DNA of 64,000 nucleotides from Candidatus Gastranaerophilales bacterium (lineage in GTDB: Bacteria; Cyanobacteriota; Vampirovibrionia; Gastranaerophilales; Gastranaerophilaceae): the NCBI GenBank assembly GCA_944323985.1, contig CALUUP010000003.1, positions 1 to 64,000 of the forward strand, read 5' to 3'. The translations under genes were made by a program, and so were the position numbers. Numbering within the stretch: position 1 is the first letter of the stretch; every line of letters begins with the position of its first letter. Below the pieces are notes generated by a model, which worked only from the letters and a program-made list of their open reading frames with translations, was not told the origin of the DNA and did no database searches. Positions 7,440 to 15,369 of the stretch are shown here, piece by piece.

Positions 7440-7601
7440 TTAAATTACTCTAATTATACACAACTTAATTTTGAATGTAAATATACAACTTTAGTTATAG
7501 AAATTGTTATAATAAGAATCATCTATTCTAATGATTTATTTTACTTTACAAATTGTTAGACTATAAAAGTAAAGTTATCTGAGAATATAGAAAGGAAACA
7601 T

Positions 7602-8204
7602 ATGAAAATTGACAATCTAGGTCTTAAAATTGGACAAAAAAGTGTTAATCCTTTTAAAACATCTCGCAATTCAACTACTAACCCTTTTCAAAATGTCAGT
7701 TTTGAAGGCAATACTTTGGAATGTGCTGATGTTTTTGAAAAGTTTAAACCAAAAAGTTCAAGCAAATTTAAAATGATTTCTGCTTCTGTTGTAGGAAGTA
7801 TGAACAAGTTGCGTTCTAAATTTACTGAACCAATAGTAAATTTTGTGAATCGAGTAAGGGAAAATGTTTCTAGTGCTTGGGATTATGCAAAAAATACTAA
7901 TATTTCAGATATCGCAGGGATTAAAAATATCTCAGAAGCTTGGAATAATACAATGAATAGAGATGTTCTTGATATTGGAAAAGACATTTCCAATTCTATT
8001 TCAGGCATAGGAAAAAATATTTCCGAAAAAATGAGTTTCTTAAATACTGATATTTTAGATTTAGGTAAAGGAATTTCAGATAGATGGTCTAATCTAATCA
8101 GCAAAATTCATCATAACAAGATTAGTAAAGATATGTCTGTTGAAGATTTAAAAGCATTATGGCTTAATGAAATTAATTCTGCTGCTGAAAGAGAGGTGGC
8201 TTAA
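7602..8204 (+). CDS. Repeat-helix protein, first gene of a two-gene unit
   Basis: The 200-residue protein starts MKIDNLGLKIG and carries NVSFEGN near residue 30-36, matching the N-terminal pattern of other genes in this region. The body contains imperfect helical repeats around an (I/L)DIGK or LDLGKGIS core (DVLDIGKDISNSI, DILDLGKGISDRW) alternating with W-containing segments (SSAWDYAKN, SEAWNNTMN, DRWSNLISK). There is no signal peptide and no transmembrane segment. GAAAGGAAACATATG supplies a ribosome site. Its stop overlaps the start of the next gene by one base (TAATG), so the pair is translationally coupled. Function unknown; an effector paired with a partner protein is a reasonable hypothesis. 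Confidence 0.75.
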   Translation: MKIDNLGLKIGQKSVNPFKTSRNSTTNPFQNVSFEGNTLECADVFEKFKPKSSSKFKMISASVVGSMNKLRSKFTEPIVNFVNRVRENVSSAWDYAKNTNISDIAGIKNISEAWNNTMNRDVLDIGKDISNSISGIGKNISEKMSFLNTDILDLGKGISDRWSNLISKIHHNKISKDMSVEDLKALWLNEINSAAEREVA

Positions 8205-8560
8205 TGAATAAAAACGTTGCTGAAATTATCGATGCTTTAGCTGCTCACCAGGACAATGCTTCTATTGAGGTATTGGAAGAGTTGGGAACAAATTCCCCTG
8301 ATAATGAAGTAAGAGAATATACTTCTCGTGCATTAGTTAGAAAAAATGTTCATGATTCATTGAAAGTAGTTATTATTAATCAAGGAAAAGGTATTAATGA
8401 TCTTTCTCCTGCTGTTGCAATGAGTACAATAAATGAAATTCTAGCTTTAAAAGATAAATCAGAAGTAATTAGGATTTTAGATGATACGATTAATATGCAT
8501 TCAGATGAGTCTGTAAAGGAAAATGCTCGTTCTGTAAAATCTTTACTTGCATTAAGCTAG
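8204..8560 (+). CDS. Helical-repeat (HEAT-like) partner protein
   Basis: The 118-residue protein is all-helical in appearance with HEAT-like spacing: SIEVLEELGTNSPDNEVREYTSRALVR and SVKENARSVKSLL resemble the helix-turn-helix pairs of HEAT repeats, where Asp/Val and Arg positions stack. It has no signal peptide. It begins at the A of the preceding stop codon, so its production is tied to that gene. A small, coupled, repeat-type partner is what one expects for a chaperone or immunity protein, but nothing here proves either. The unit ends at a terminator at 8581. Confidence 0.7.
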   Translation: MNKNVAEIIDALAAHQDNASIEVLEELGTNSPDNEVREYTSRALVRKNVHDSLKVVIINQGKGINDLSPAVAMSTINEILALKDKSEVIRILDDTINMHSDESVKENARSVKSLLALS

Positions 8561-8580
8561 AGATTTAGTTTTAAAATAAA

Positions 8581-8615
8581 AAAAGAAGGATTTATATAAA
8601 TCCTTCTTTTTTTAT
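8581..8615. terminator. Bidirectional terminator between convergent genes
   Basis: AAAAGAAGGATTTA-TA-TAAATCCTTCTTTT forms a long stem with T-runs on both strands. It separates the 8560 gene end from the autotransporter gene end at 8625. Confidence 0.85.
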
Positions 8616-8624
8616 TTTATTATA

Positions 8625-11600
8625 TTATTTCCCTAATTGGATATTAAAACCTAATTGGAATCCTACGCCAGTTCTACCAACATTTCTGAATACAGTTTGG
8701 AAATATCCTGCACATCTGTCAGTAAAGCGTTTTGTTATTCCAAATCCATATTGAATATAGCCTCTATCCATATACAAATGAGGTAAACTTACATTTCCAG
8801 CTCTTCCATCCACAGCTCCATTTAAGTTATACATGTATTGCAATGTCGCATAGATGCTAAATGTATCTTTTTCCCATATCAAGTTTAATCCAGGTGCTAA
8901 GTTTATACCATTTAATGTTCCAGACATCATTCCCATTTGACCAAAATCAGAGTGCCAATTTTGTTGTCCAAAGAAATTGTATGATAGTAATAAATTTGGT
9001 TGTAATACCCAATCTTTATGAAATCTCCAATTATACGCAGCTTTTGTTGCAGCTCCTGCAAAATAATTGAATGTATTATCAGTATGGCCTGCTATGTCCA
9101 TACTATTTTGATAGACTCCTCCATAAATTAAGCCACCAAGTATGAAGTTATTTTTATACCAAGTCCCTAAGAAACCTGCCTGCCCACCATTTTGATATGC
9201 GCCCATGCCTGCAAAATATTGGTGAGCCCCATTATATCCGATATAAGCAGTTGGCATAAATTTCCAACCATTTTTTAGTTCTTTTAGCCCAAAATCGGCA
9301 CCAATAATAGTTCCATAGGCATTATTCCCAACATTACTTAAGCCTTGACTCATTTGCAATGTTTCAAATGTCCCATACATTCTGTACCATAGACCACCAT
9401 CTTTTCTTGAGTATTGATATGGTGCAAAGACTGGATTTGTTGCCGCATATCTATTAGCCATTGTTCCTGTATATCCGATATCTTCATCTTTGAAGCTTGG
9501 TAATAACATTGAATGATTAAATAACATATCATTTACGGCTAATTGATTCATGTATTGAGCCAATGTTGTTACTTGACCTCTATAAACTTGAGGATTAAAT
9601 CTTGTAAGGTTTAATGTATAATTACCTGTAATACCTCCATGATTATTTAATTGATACCAGCCGATTGGAGTAAAAACTTCTTTTTTAGTAGCGGTTAAAT
9701 TTATTGTAGGAGTTATATTTTCATATTTAAAGATGTTGTCTAGTGTTATATCTCTGTCTATTGGTGCATCCCAGCCAAAAATATCTTCGCCTAGATTCCA
9801 GTCGGAAATATTTATTGTTCCAACTCCTGTAATATTGCTACCAATAAATTTGTCGGTGTTATGTTGGTTTTGAGCATTACTTCTTGCATAAATGTCAATA
9901 GTAAAATCTGCTTGACTATCAATTTCTCCAACAGTATTTGCTCCAATGTTTAAATTATTTATATTATATTCAGAAATGCCACCGTTCATTGCTGATAAAA
10001 GACCAGAGGTGTTTAAATTATCCAAATAGCTAATTCCGCCGTGATTTTCACCAGCTGCTACGAATTGAGAGGAAGAGTCAATGTTTAGATCTCCTCCTTT
10101 AATAGTGCTAAGGTTTTTTACTGTAATTGATGAATTATTAATAAGATTTAATTTACCCCCCAGTTGAGAATAAAATGCTTCACTAGAACCTTCTAATGAA
10201 GAAGTTTCTCCTGTTGATAATGAATAATTATCTAAAGTGACATTACCGGCACTTTCAGATAAGAATAAATCTCCGTTTACTTTGTCTCCAGCATTAAAAG
10301 TTGCATTGGAATTTTCTGCTAATATAAGTTCTCCACCATTTTCTATATTTACGGTTGCGTTTTTAACTAAATTTCCGTTTTCTAAGATTAATGAAGTGGT
10401 ATTGTTATCTGTATTGCCAATATTTAAAGTTCCGGTTAAATTATTATTTCCATTTATAGTTAGTTTATTGTTTCCTTTTATGATATTAATAATTCCACCT
10501 AGAGCATTTTGTTGATTAGAAATTTTTATTGAAGAATTATTTGAAATTAGTAATTGTCCACTATCATTGTTAATATTTGTTAAACTTAGGTTTGCCCCAT
10601 CACTCGCACCAAAAATATGATTATTTATTATTTCAGTGGCATTAAAATTTGCATCTTTTCCTGAGTTTATAAATGTTCCGGTATTATTTAGAATATTCCC
10701 AGTTCCGGAGTCAAAAGTTCCTTTATTAAGAATGGTTCCGGAGTTGTTCATGTTGTTATTTACGATGAAATTGCCTTCATTTGTGAGAAAACCATTTTTA
10801 TTGTTTGTAAAATCTTTAACGGTTACATTTGAGTTGTTTTGAAAATTCCCGTTTAGCTCCAATTTATTTTGGCTAATGTTTCCATTATTTATGCCATCTG
10901 TTATATTTAAGTTTCCGTTTCCTGAAAGGTTACTTTTGTTGTTAAATTCTTTTGCTGCAGTTATTGAGTCATTGTTTGTGTAGTTATCTGCATTTATATT
11001 AATAATTTCTTGCTCTATTAAGCCGTCATTGGAACCATCCTCTGTTATTGTTAATGAACCGTTACCTTTAATTATTGCATCGATATTATTTGTTAAAATA
11101 CCGGTAGTTACATTTGCAGAGTTATTAATAGTGCCGTTGTTTATTAGTGTTCCGTTGCCTGATAGATTACTGTTAAAGTTATTTGTTCCTTCAGTATTTA
11201 TTATTCCATCATTATAGATATCATTAGCTACGTTTTGATTTCCTTTGTTAAAAGTTACTTCTGTAAGATTTACAGTTCCGTTTTTAGTGTTATATAATGC
11301 TCCTCCAATTTCAGCTTTGTTATCAGTAAAAGTTGCCTTATTAAGGGTTAGTTTACCGTCATTATATATTGCTCCACCCTTAGATGCTTCATTATTAGAA
11401 AAAATAGCTTCTTCATCAATAGTTATATTGGCCCCATTGGTTGTACTGAAATTCATGTTTGCTATAGCACCACCATTAGTACCTGCGGTATTGTTTGTGA
11501 ATTCCGAGTTTTTTCCTATGTTTAGTTGCCCATCGAAATTACCAATAGCACCACCATAAGATTGTAATGATGAATTATTTGAAAAAATCGCGTTATCTCC

Positions 11601-12236
11601 GATTGAAGAAGTACTTCCATCATTATTCCATATATAAATGCCTCCAGAGGAGTATTGTGATGAATTATCTGAAAAAGAGATTGAATTTCCGATTGTCACG
11701 TCTGAATTATAAATATAAACTGCTCCGGCTGCTCCTTTGGCTCCGGTTATAGAGTCTTGAGCTGATAGTGCGGTATTATTTGAGAAGCTAACATTATTAC
11801 CAATATTTAAAGTGGAGTCAGAAATATATAGAGCCCCTCCTGCGTCTCCATTTGTATTAAAAGTTTTGTTGTTATTAAAATTGGTGTAATTTCCAATATT
11901 AAGAGTAGAACCACTTAGTGATGTTATTGCTCCGCCTGCGTGTGCAGAATTGTTGATAAATGAGCTGTGGTTATCTTTCTCTCCATCTGAAATTGTGAGT
12001 TTGCCTAAATTAAAAATAGCTCCACCGTGTGTGGATGCGGTATTATTTTTAAATGAAGAATTTGTTATAGTATTTTGAAGTTCTATTAATAATGCACCTC
12101 CATTACCATTGTATGATTGGTTTTCGATTGTATTATCTATTATATCTTGATTTATTAGTTGGGCTGAACTAATATTGCTTGAAAAACAAAACAATGCACT
12201 TATTAATAAGGCGGATGCTAATTTATTCTTTTTCAT
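8625..12236 (-). CDS. Pmp-like autotransporter (type Va secreted surface protein)
   Basis: The 1203-residue protein has a standard signal peptide (KK, hydrophobic core, cleavage near SSA-QL at about residue 25). A passenger follows that is rich in the GGAI and FxNN motifs of chlamydial polymorphic membrane proteins (for example THGGAIFN and SYGGAIGN), then long Asn-rich beta-helix repeats of the NNGNI..GT type. The last about 280 residues form an autotransporter barrel: alternating aromatic/glycine strands from YRMYGTFETL to the terminal FNIQLGK. The passenger would be carried to the cell surface through the barrel. TTTGGAGTATATATG gives a good start. It is probably an adhesin. Compared with neighbours the base use is similar, so recent transfer is not evident. 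Confidence 0.9.
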   Translation of the reverse strand: MKKNKLASALLISALFCFSSNISSAQLINQDIIDNTIENQSYNGNGGALLIELQNTITNSSFKNNTASTHGGAIFNLGKLTISDGEKDNHSSFINNSAHAGGAITSLSGSTLNIGNYTNFNNNKTFNTNGDAGGALYISDSTLNIGNNVSFSNNTALSAQDSITGAKGAAGAVYIYNSDVTIGNSISFSDNSSQYSSGGIYIWNNDGSTSSIGDNAIFSNNSSLQSYGGAIGNFDGQLNIGKNSEFTNNTAGTNGGAIANMNFSTTNGANITIDEEAIFSNNEASKGGAIYNDGKLTLNKATFTDNKAEIGGALYNTKNGTVNLTEVTFNKGNQNVANDIYNDGIINTEGTNNFNSNLSGNGTLINNGTINNSANVTTGILTNNIDAIIKGNGSLTITEDGSNDGLIEQEIININADNYTNNDSITAAKEFNNKSNLSGNGNLNITDGINNGNISQNKLELNGNFQNNSNVTVKDFTNNKNGFLTNEGNFIVNNNMNNSGTILNKGTFDSGTGNILNNTGTFINSGKDANFNATEIINNHIFGASDGANLSLTNINNDSGQLLISNNSSIKISNQQNALGGIINIIKGNNKLTINGNNNLTGTLNIGNTDNNTTSLILENGNLVKNATVNIENGGELILAENSNATFNAGDKVNGDLFLSESAGNVTLDNYSLSTGETSSLEGSSEAFYSQLGGKLNLINNSSITVKNLSTIKGGDLNIDSSSQFVAAGENHGGISYLDNLNTSGLLSAMNGGISEYNINNLNIGANTVGEIDSQADFTIDIYARSNAQNQHNTDKFIGSNITGVGTINISDWNLGEDIFGWDAPIDRDITLDNIFKYENITPTINLTATKKEVFTPIGWYQLNNHGGITGNYTLNLTRFNPQVYRGQVTTLAQYMNQLAVNDMLFNHSMLLPSFKDEDIGYTGTMANRYAATNPVFAPYQYSRKDGGLWYRMYGTFETLQMSQGLSNVGNNAYGTIIGADFGLKELKNGWKFMPTAYIGYNGAHQYFAGMGAYQNGGQAGFLGTWYKNNFILGGLIYGGVYQNSMDIAGHTDNTFNYFAGAATKAAYNWRFHKDWVLQPNLLLSYNFFGQQNWHSDFGQMGMMSGTLNGINLAPGLNLIWEKDTFSIYATLQYMYNLNGAVDGRAGNVSLPHLYMDRGYIQYGFGITKRFTDRCAGYFQTVFRNVGRTGVGFQLGFNIQLGK

Positions 12237-12324
12237 ATATACTCCAAATTTTCTTAATTCCTTTATTATATTATCAGAAAAAATTTGTATTTTTGATTTT
12301 GTAAATCTTTTGTTACAACAAATA

Positions 12325-12358
12325 ACATATGAGATTATGTTTATTTAATCTCATATGT
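12325..12358. terminator. 13-bp perfect hairpin, probable terminator
   Basis: ACATATGAGATTA pairs perfectly with TAATCTCATATGT around an eight-base loop. On the minus strand it follows the rubrerythrin gene and is followed by TTATTTGTTG. The T-run is short, so efficiency is uncertain. Confidence 0.6.
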
Positions 12359-12374
12359 GTTTTAGTTTTATGAT

Positions 12375-12944
12375 TTAAAATTTATCATTAAGAAGTTCAA
12401 AGTATCCTTGAGGGTGTTTACAAGTAGGGCAGATACAAGGGGCTTCTTTTGATATTTGAGTATGACCGCATTTTCTACATAACCATTGGGTTAATTCCTT
12501 TTTTTGAAAGATTTCTTTGTTTTTCAATTGTTCTGCAATTTCCCAAAATCTATGGGAGTGACGTTTTTCGATTTCTAAAATATTTTTGAATAAATATGAA
12601 ATCTCTTCAAAACCTTCTTCTTTTGCAGTTTCTGCCGAATTTTTATATATTATTTCCCATTCTTCTTTTTCTCCTTCAAAACTTGAGATTAAATTCTCAT
12701 AGGTATTTCCATAAAAAAATGGATAGTTAGCTTCTACTAAATAATGATTATTAGGGATATGTTTATAAAATAATTTTGCATGCTCTTTTTCGTTTTCAGA
12801 GGTTAAATAAAAAATTTCACTTATTTTTTCAAAGCCTTCTTTTTTAGCAATTTTTGAAAAAAAAGTGTAACGATTTCTGGCTTGAGATTCTCCCGCAAAA
12901 GCATTTATAAGACATTTTAATGTTTTAGAGTTTTCTATATTCAT
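12375..12944 (-). CDS. rbr: Rubrerythrin (peroxide reductase)
   Basis: The 189-residue protein has the two rubrerythrin domains. The N-terminal ferritin-like diiron four-helix bundle shows ESQARNRY and an ExxH pair (ENEKEHAKLF), repeated as EEGFEEISYLFKNILEIEKRH. The C-terminal rubredoxin-like domain has CRKCGH and CPTCKHP. Such proteins reduce hydrogen peroxide in anaerobes, taking electrons from rubredoxin or NADH systems. The start is the ATG at 12944 with AGGAG eight bases upstream; an upstream in-frame ATG at 12977 has no ribosome site. A PerR-like palindrome sits 35 bases upstream, fitting peroxide-dependent induction. Confidence 0.95.
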   Translation of the reverse strand: MNIENSKTLKCLINAFAGESQARNRYTFFSKIAKKEGFEKISEIFYLTSENEKEHAKLFYKHIPNNHYLVEANYPFFYGNTYENLISSFEGEKEEWEIIYKNSAETAKEEGFEEISYLFKNILEIEKRHSHRFWEIAEQLKNKEIFQKKELTQWLCRKCGHTQISKEAPCICPTCKHPQGYFELLNDKF

Positions 12945-12978
12945 AATAATTTCTCCTTTTAATATAGAATATAACAAC

Positions 12979-12993
12979 TTATAGTATTTATAA
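12979..12993 (-). promoter_or_regulatory. PerR-box-like operator upstream of rubrerythrin
   Basis: TTATAGTATTTATAA matches the PerR consensus TTATAATNATTATAA at 12 of 14 defined positions and lies 35 bp before the rubrerythrin start. In an AT-rich genome chance matches are possible, but the location and the gene's function fit. Confidence 0.55.
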
Positions 12994-13156
12994 CTTGTAT
13001 AACCGTATATATGTTTAGGACTATTTATCTATAACTAAAGTTATAAAAGTAATAAATTTTTATAAAAAATGGGGTTAAACAACTTTGTGAAATGTAATAT
13101 TTATGAGTGTTGTAGACTTCGTATCGTCTAAATGGAGGATTCTACAACTAAAGTTA

Positions 13157-13183
13157 TAAAGTTATATTTTTTTTTGCCGTAAG
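13157..13183 (+). promoter_or_regulatory. Sigma-28 (FliA)-type flagellar promoter
   Basis: TAAAGTTA (13157-13164), then 11 bases, then GCCGTAAG (13176-13183). This resembles the FliA consensus TAAAGTTT-N11-GCCGATAA, with the diagnostic GCCG intact. It drives the flagellin gene, leaving a leader of about 40 bases. The matching sigma factor gene is at the right end of the window. Confidence 0.65.
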
Positions 13184-13229
13184 ACAAGGAAGAAAGGCAA
13201 AATATAAATTTATTGAAAGGAAATTTATT

Positions 13230-14360
13230 ATGGGTGCGACATCATCAATTACAATTAACACAAATTTGGCGTCATTAACCTGTCAGTCTTATCTTAGAGA
13301 TGCAACTAAAGGTATGAACACTGCAATGGAAAGATTATCAACTGGCTTCAGAATAAATTCTGCTGCCGATGACGCCGCAGGTTACGCAGTATCTGCTGGA
13401 ATGGAAGCAAAAATCAATGGTTATGACATTATTGAAACCAATGCGCAAATGGGTTTAGATATGTTAACAACTCAAGAAGGTATTCTTGACATCATTAATG
13501 ATTACTTGCAAAGAGTTAGAGATTTAACCATGCAAGCTGCTAACGGAACTTATGGTTCTGCATCATTAGATGCTATTAAAACAGAAGTTGTTCAAAGAAT
13601 GGATGAAATCAATCGTCTTTGCCAAATTACAGATTTTAATGACACATATCTTCTTGATGGTTCAAGAACTACAGATATAAATTTACAAGTTGGATTATAT
13701 TCTGATGCAAGATGTGTAATTAAAATGGATGCATTTTTATTTGCAAGTGCAGAGTCATCTGTAATTTTTGGATTTGGATCTGCAGGAGTCAAAAATCCTG
13801 ATGGTACTTCTCAAGGATATTTAGACTTAACAGCAAGAGATGCTAAAGACGAAGCTAATGGATATATTTACCAAGCTAGAATTATTGATGCTAATGGTAA
13901 GCCTGTTCTTGACGCAGATGGTAATATTCAATATAAAGCAGGTTATTATAAATCAGCATTGGCTGCTGCTTTAGCAGAAAATGGAACTATTGAATATGCG
14001 GGTGCTAATGCAAGTGCAACTCTTGCTGCAGGAAAAACTTTCTCTATTGAAGACATGTGTAGTGCTATATACAGAAACGATTCTTCTGCTCGTGAATTTA
14101 TTGATCAAATAGATTTAGCAATTGATAATATTTCATTAAGATCTACAAAAATCGGTGCTTATATGAATAGATTAGATTCTGCAATTGAATCTACTGATGT
14201 ACAAAGAGAAAATCTAACAGAAGCCAATTCTACAATTAAGGATGCTGATGTAGCAACAGAATCTTCTAATTACATTAAATATCAAATTTTACAACAATCT
14301 ACGGCAACATTGCTATCAACAGCAAATCAAATGCCTTCAATTGCATTGAACTTAATTTAA
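13230..14360 (+). CDS. fliC: Flagellin
   Basis: The 376-residue flagellin has a canonical D0/D1 N-terminus (INTNLASLTCQSYLRDA, then MERLSTGFRINSAADDAAGY at 33-52), with LQRVRDLTMQAANGTYGS at 93-110, the segment recognised by TLR5 in other flagellins. The C-terminal D1/D0 (SIEDMCSAIYR to the end, with STIKDADVATESSNYIK and LLSTANQMPSIALNLI) is also intact. The variable centre spans about residues 160-290. AAAGGAAATTTATTATG gives the ribosome site and a sigma-28 promoter lies upstream. It is exported through the flagellar type III apparatus and polymerised into the filament. The INLQVG strand follows LLDG directly, unlike the second flagellin. Confidence 0.97.
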   Translation: MGATSSITINTNLASLTCQSYLRDATKGMNTAMERLSTGFRINSAADDAAGYAVSAGMEAKINGYDIIETNAQMGLDMLTTQEGILDIINDYLQRVRDLTMQAANGTYGSASLDAIKTEVVQRMDEINRLCQITDFNDTYLLDGSRTTDINLQVGLYSDARCVIKMDAFLFASAESSVIFGFGSAGVKNPDGTSQGYLDLTARDAKDEANGYIYQARIIDANGKPVLDADGNIQYKAGYYKSALAAALAENGTIEYAGANASATLAAGKTFSIEDMCSAIYRNDSSAREFIDQIDLAIDNISLRSTKIGAYMNRLDSAIESTDVQRENLTEANSTIKDADVATESSNYIKYQILQQSTATLLSTANQMPSIALNLI

Positions 14361-14404
14361 TAATAGAAAAAATAATAATAGAGATAATAAAGGTCCTTTC
14401 AATG

Positions 14405-14436
14405 ACTCTCAGTATTTTGTGCTGAGAGTTTGCCTT
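14405..14436 (+). terminator. Terminator after flagellin
   Basis: ACTCTCAG pairs with CTGAGAGT across a nine-base loop and is followed by TTTGCCTTATT. The T-tract is imperfect. It lies between the convergent flagellin and glutaredoxin genes. Confidence 0.65.
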
Positions 14437-14437
14437 A

Positions 14438-14668
14438 TTAAATAATTGTTTTTACATACTCTATAATATCATTAGATTCATACATTTGTATATTTCTATC
14501 CGTATCTATTAAAAATGGTACTTGTCTTTTACCGCCCATTTTTATTAAAACTTCCTCATTATTTTTTTCTTTTATATCAATCTTATTATATGAGACATTA
14601 TTGTTTTCAAAAAAATTCATAACTTTCAAACAATATGGACAAGTATCTAACACATATAAATTAAGCAT
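14438..14668 (-). CDS. Glutaredoxin-like thiol oxidoreductase
   Basis: The 76-residue protein is a minimal glutaredoxin: a YVLDTCPYCLK active site with the CPYC motif at residues 9-12, a VPFLI cis-Pro segment, and a helix ending in YESNDIIEYV. It would reduce disulfides or glutathione-type mixed disulfides in the cytoplasm, although whether this organism makes glutathione is unknown. The start is the ATG at 14668, just after AGGAGGGAAT; the longer frame from 14722 begins without a ribosome site. It is divergent from panD. Confidence 0.85.
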   Translation of the reverse strand: MLNLYVLDTCPYCLKVMNFFENNNVSYNKIDIKEKNNEEVLIKMGGKRQVPFLIDTDRNIQMYESNDIIEYVKTII

Positions 14669-14767
14669 ATTCCCTCCTTTTTCTAATATTATGAACTTAA
14701 AAAAACTACATACATTAGCCATGTATATAATATTTTTGTGTTAGTATTTTTAACGAGAGGTTTTGTT

Positions 14768-15118
14768 ATGTTAAGACAATTTTTAAATTCAAAAATTCAT
14801 AGAGCGACAGTTACTGATGCAAATTTGAATTATGTTGGCTCAATTACTATAGACGAAGATTTTTTAGATAAAGCTAATATTTTGGAATGGGAAAAAGTTG
14901 AAATTTTAAATATAAACAACGGAGAACGATTTCAAACTTATGCCTTAAAAGGAAAAAGAGGTTCTAAATGTTTTTGTTTAAATGGAGCTGCTGCAAGAAA
15001 AGCGCAAATTGGTGATAAAATTATTGTGGTTACTTATGCTGATTTAACTCCTGAAGAAATCAAAGTTCATAAGCCAACGATTGTCCAAGTTGGAGAAAAT
15101 AATGAAATCATCTGTTAA
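14768..15118 (+). CDS. panD: Aspartate 1-decarboxylase (PanD proenzyme)
   Basis: The 116-residue protein makes beta-alanine from aspartate for pantothenate and CoA synthesis. The signature is [20 protein letters not shown] then YVGSITID, where autocleavage between Gly24 and Ser25 forms the pyruvoyl cofactor, followed by NGERFQTY and CLNGAAAR. The length is normal for the family. The start is the ATG at 14768 after GAGAGG; the in-frame ATG at 14738 lies in the leader. A small ORF begins inside its 3' end. Confidence 0.95.
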   Translation: MLRQFLNSKIHRATVTDANLNYVGSITIDEDFLDKANILEWEKVEILNINNGERFQTYALKGKRGSKCFCLNGAAARKAQIGDKIIVVTYADLTPEEIKVHKPTIVQVGENNEIIC

Positions 15119-15251
15119 TAACCCATATAAACCTAAGAAAAAAAAGAAGTTTTCAATAAATATAAATAATATGGGCGTTAATATTGATAAAAACGAGTAT
15201 TATGAAATAATAAAATCAAATTCGGCTCATCCAGAGCAAGGTTTAAAATAA
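15102..15251 (+). CDS. 49-residue basic small protein overlapping panD
   Basis: An ATG at 15102 preceded by TTGGAGAAAATA (GGAG, seven bases spacing) opens a 49-codon frame ending TAA at 15249-15251. The protein starts [17 protein letters not shown] and has a five-lysine cluster, then an acidic/polar helix ([14 protein letters not shown]). It overlaps panD by 17 bases in another frame, a usual coupling arrangement. Nothing is recognised; it could bind nucleic acid through the lysine patch. Confidence 0.5.
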   Translation: MKSSVNNPYKPKKKKKFSININNMGVNIDKNEYYEIIKSNSAHPEQGLK

Positions 15252-15369
15252 AATTTTATACTTTTTTATTAGCCCAGAGTATTTACCCTAACTGAGTATT
15301 TGTATTATTGAAATAAGTTTATAATATATTAGAATTAACTATGTGTATACGAAAGTGGAGTAACTCTTT

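Noticed and set aside
12325-12358. Transposon end from the 13-bp perfect inverted repeat
   Set aside because: No transposase or direct repeat flanks it and it sits where a terminator is expected.
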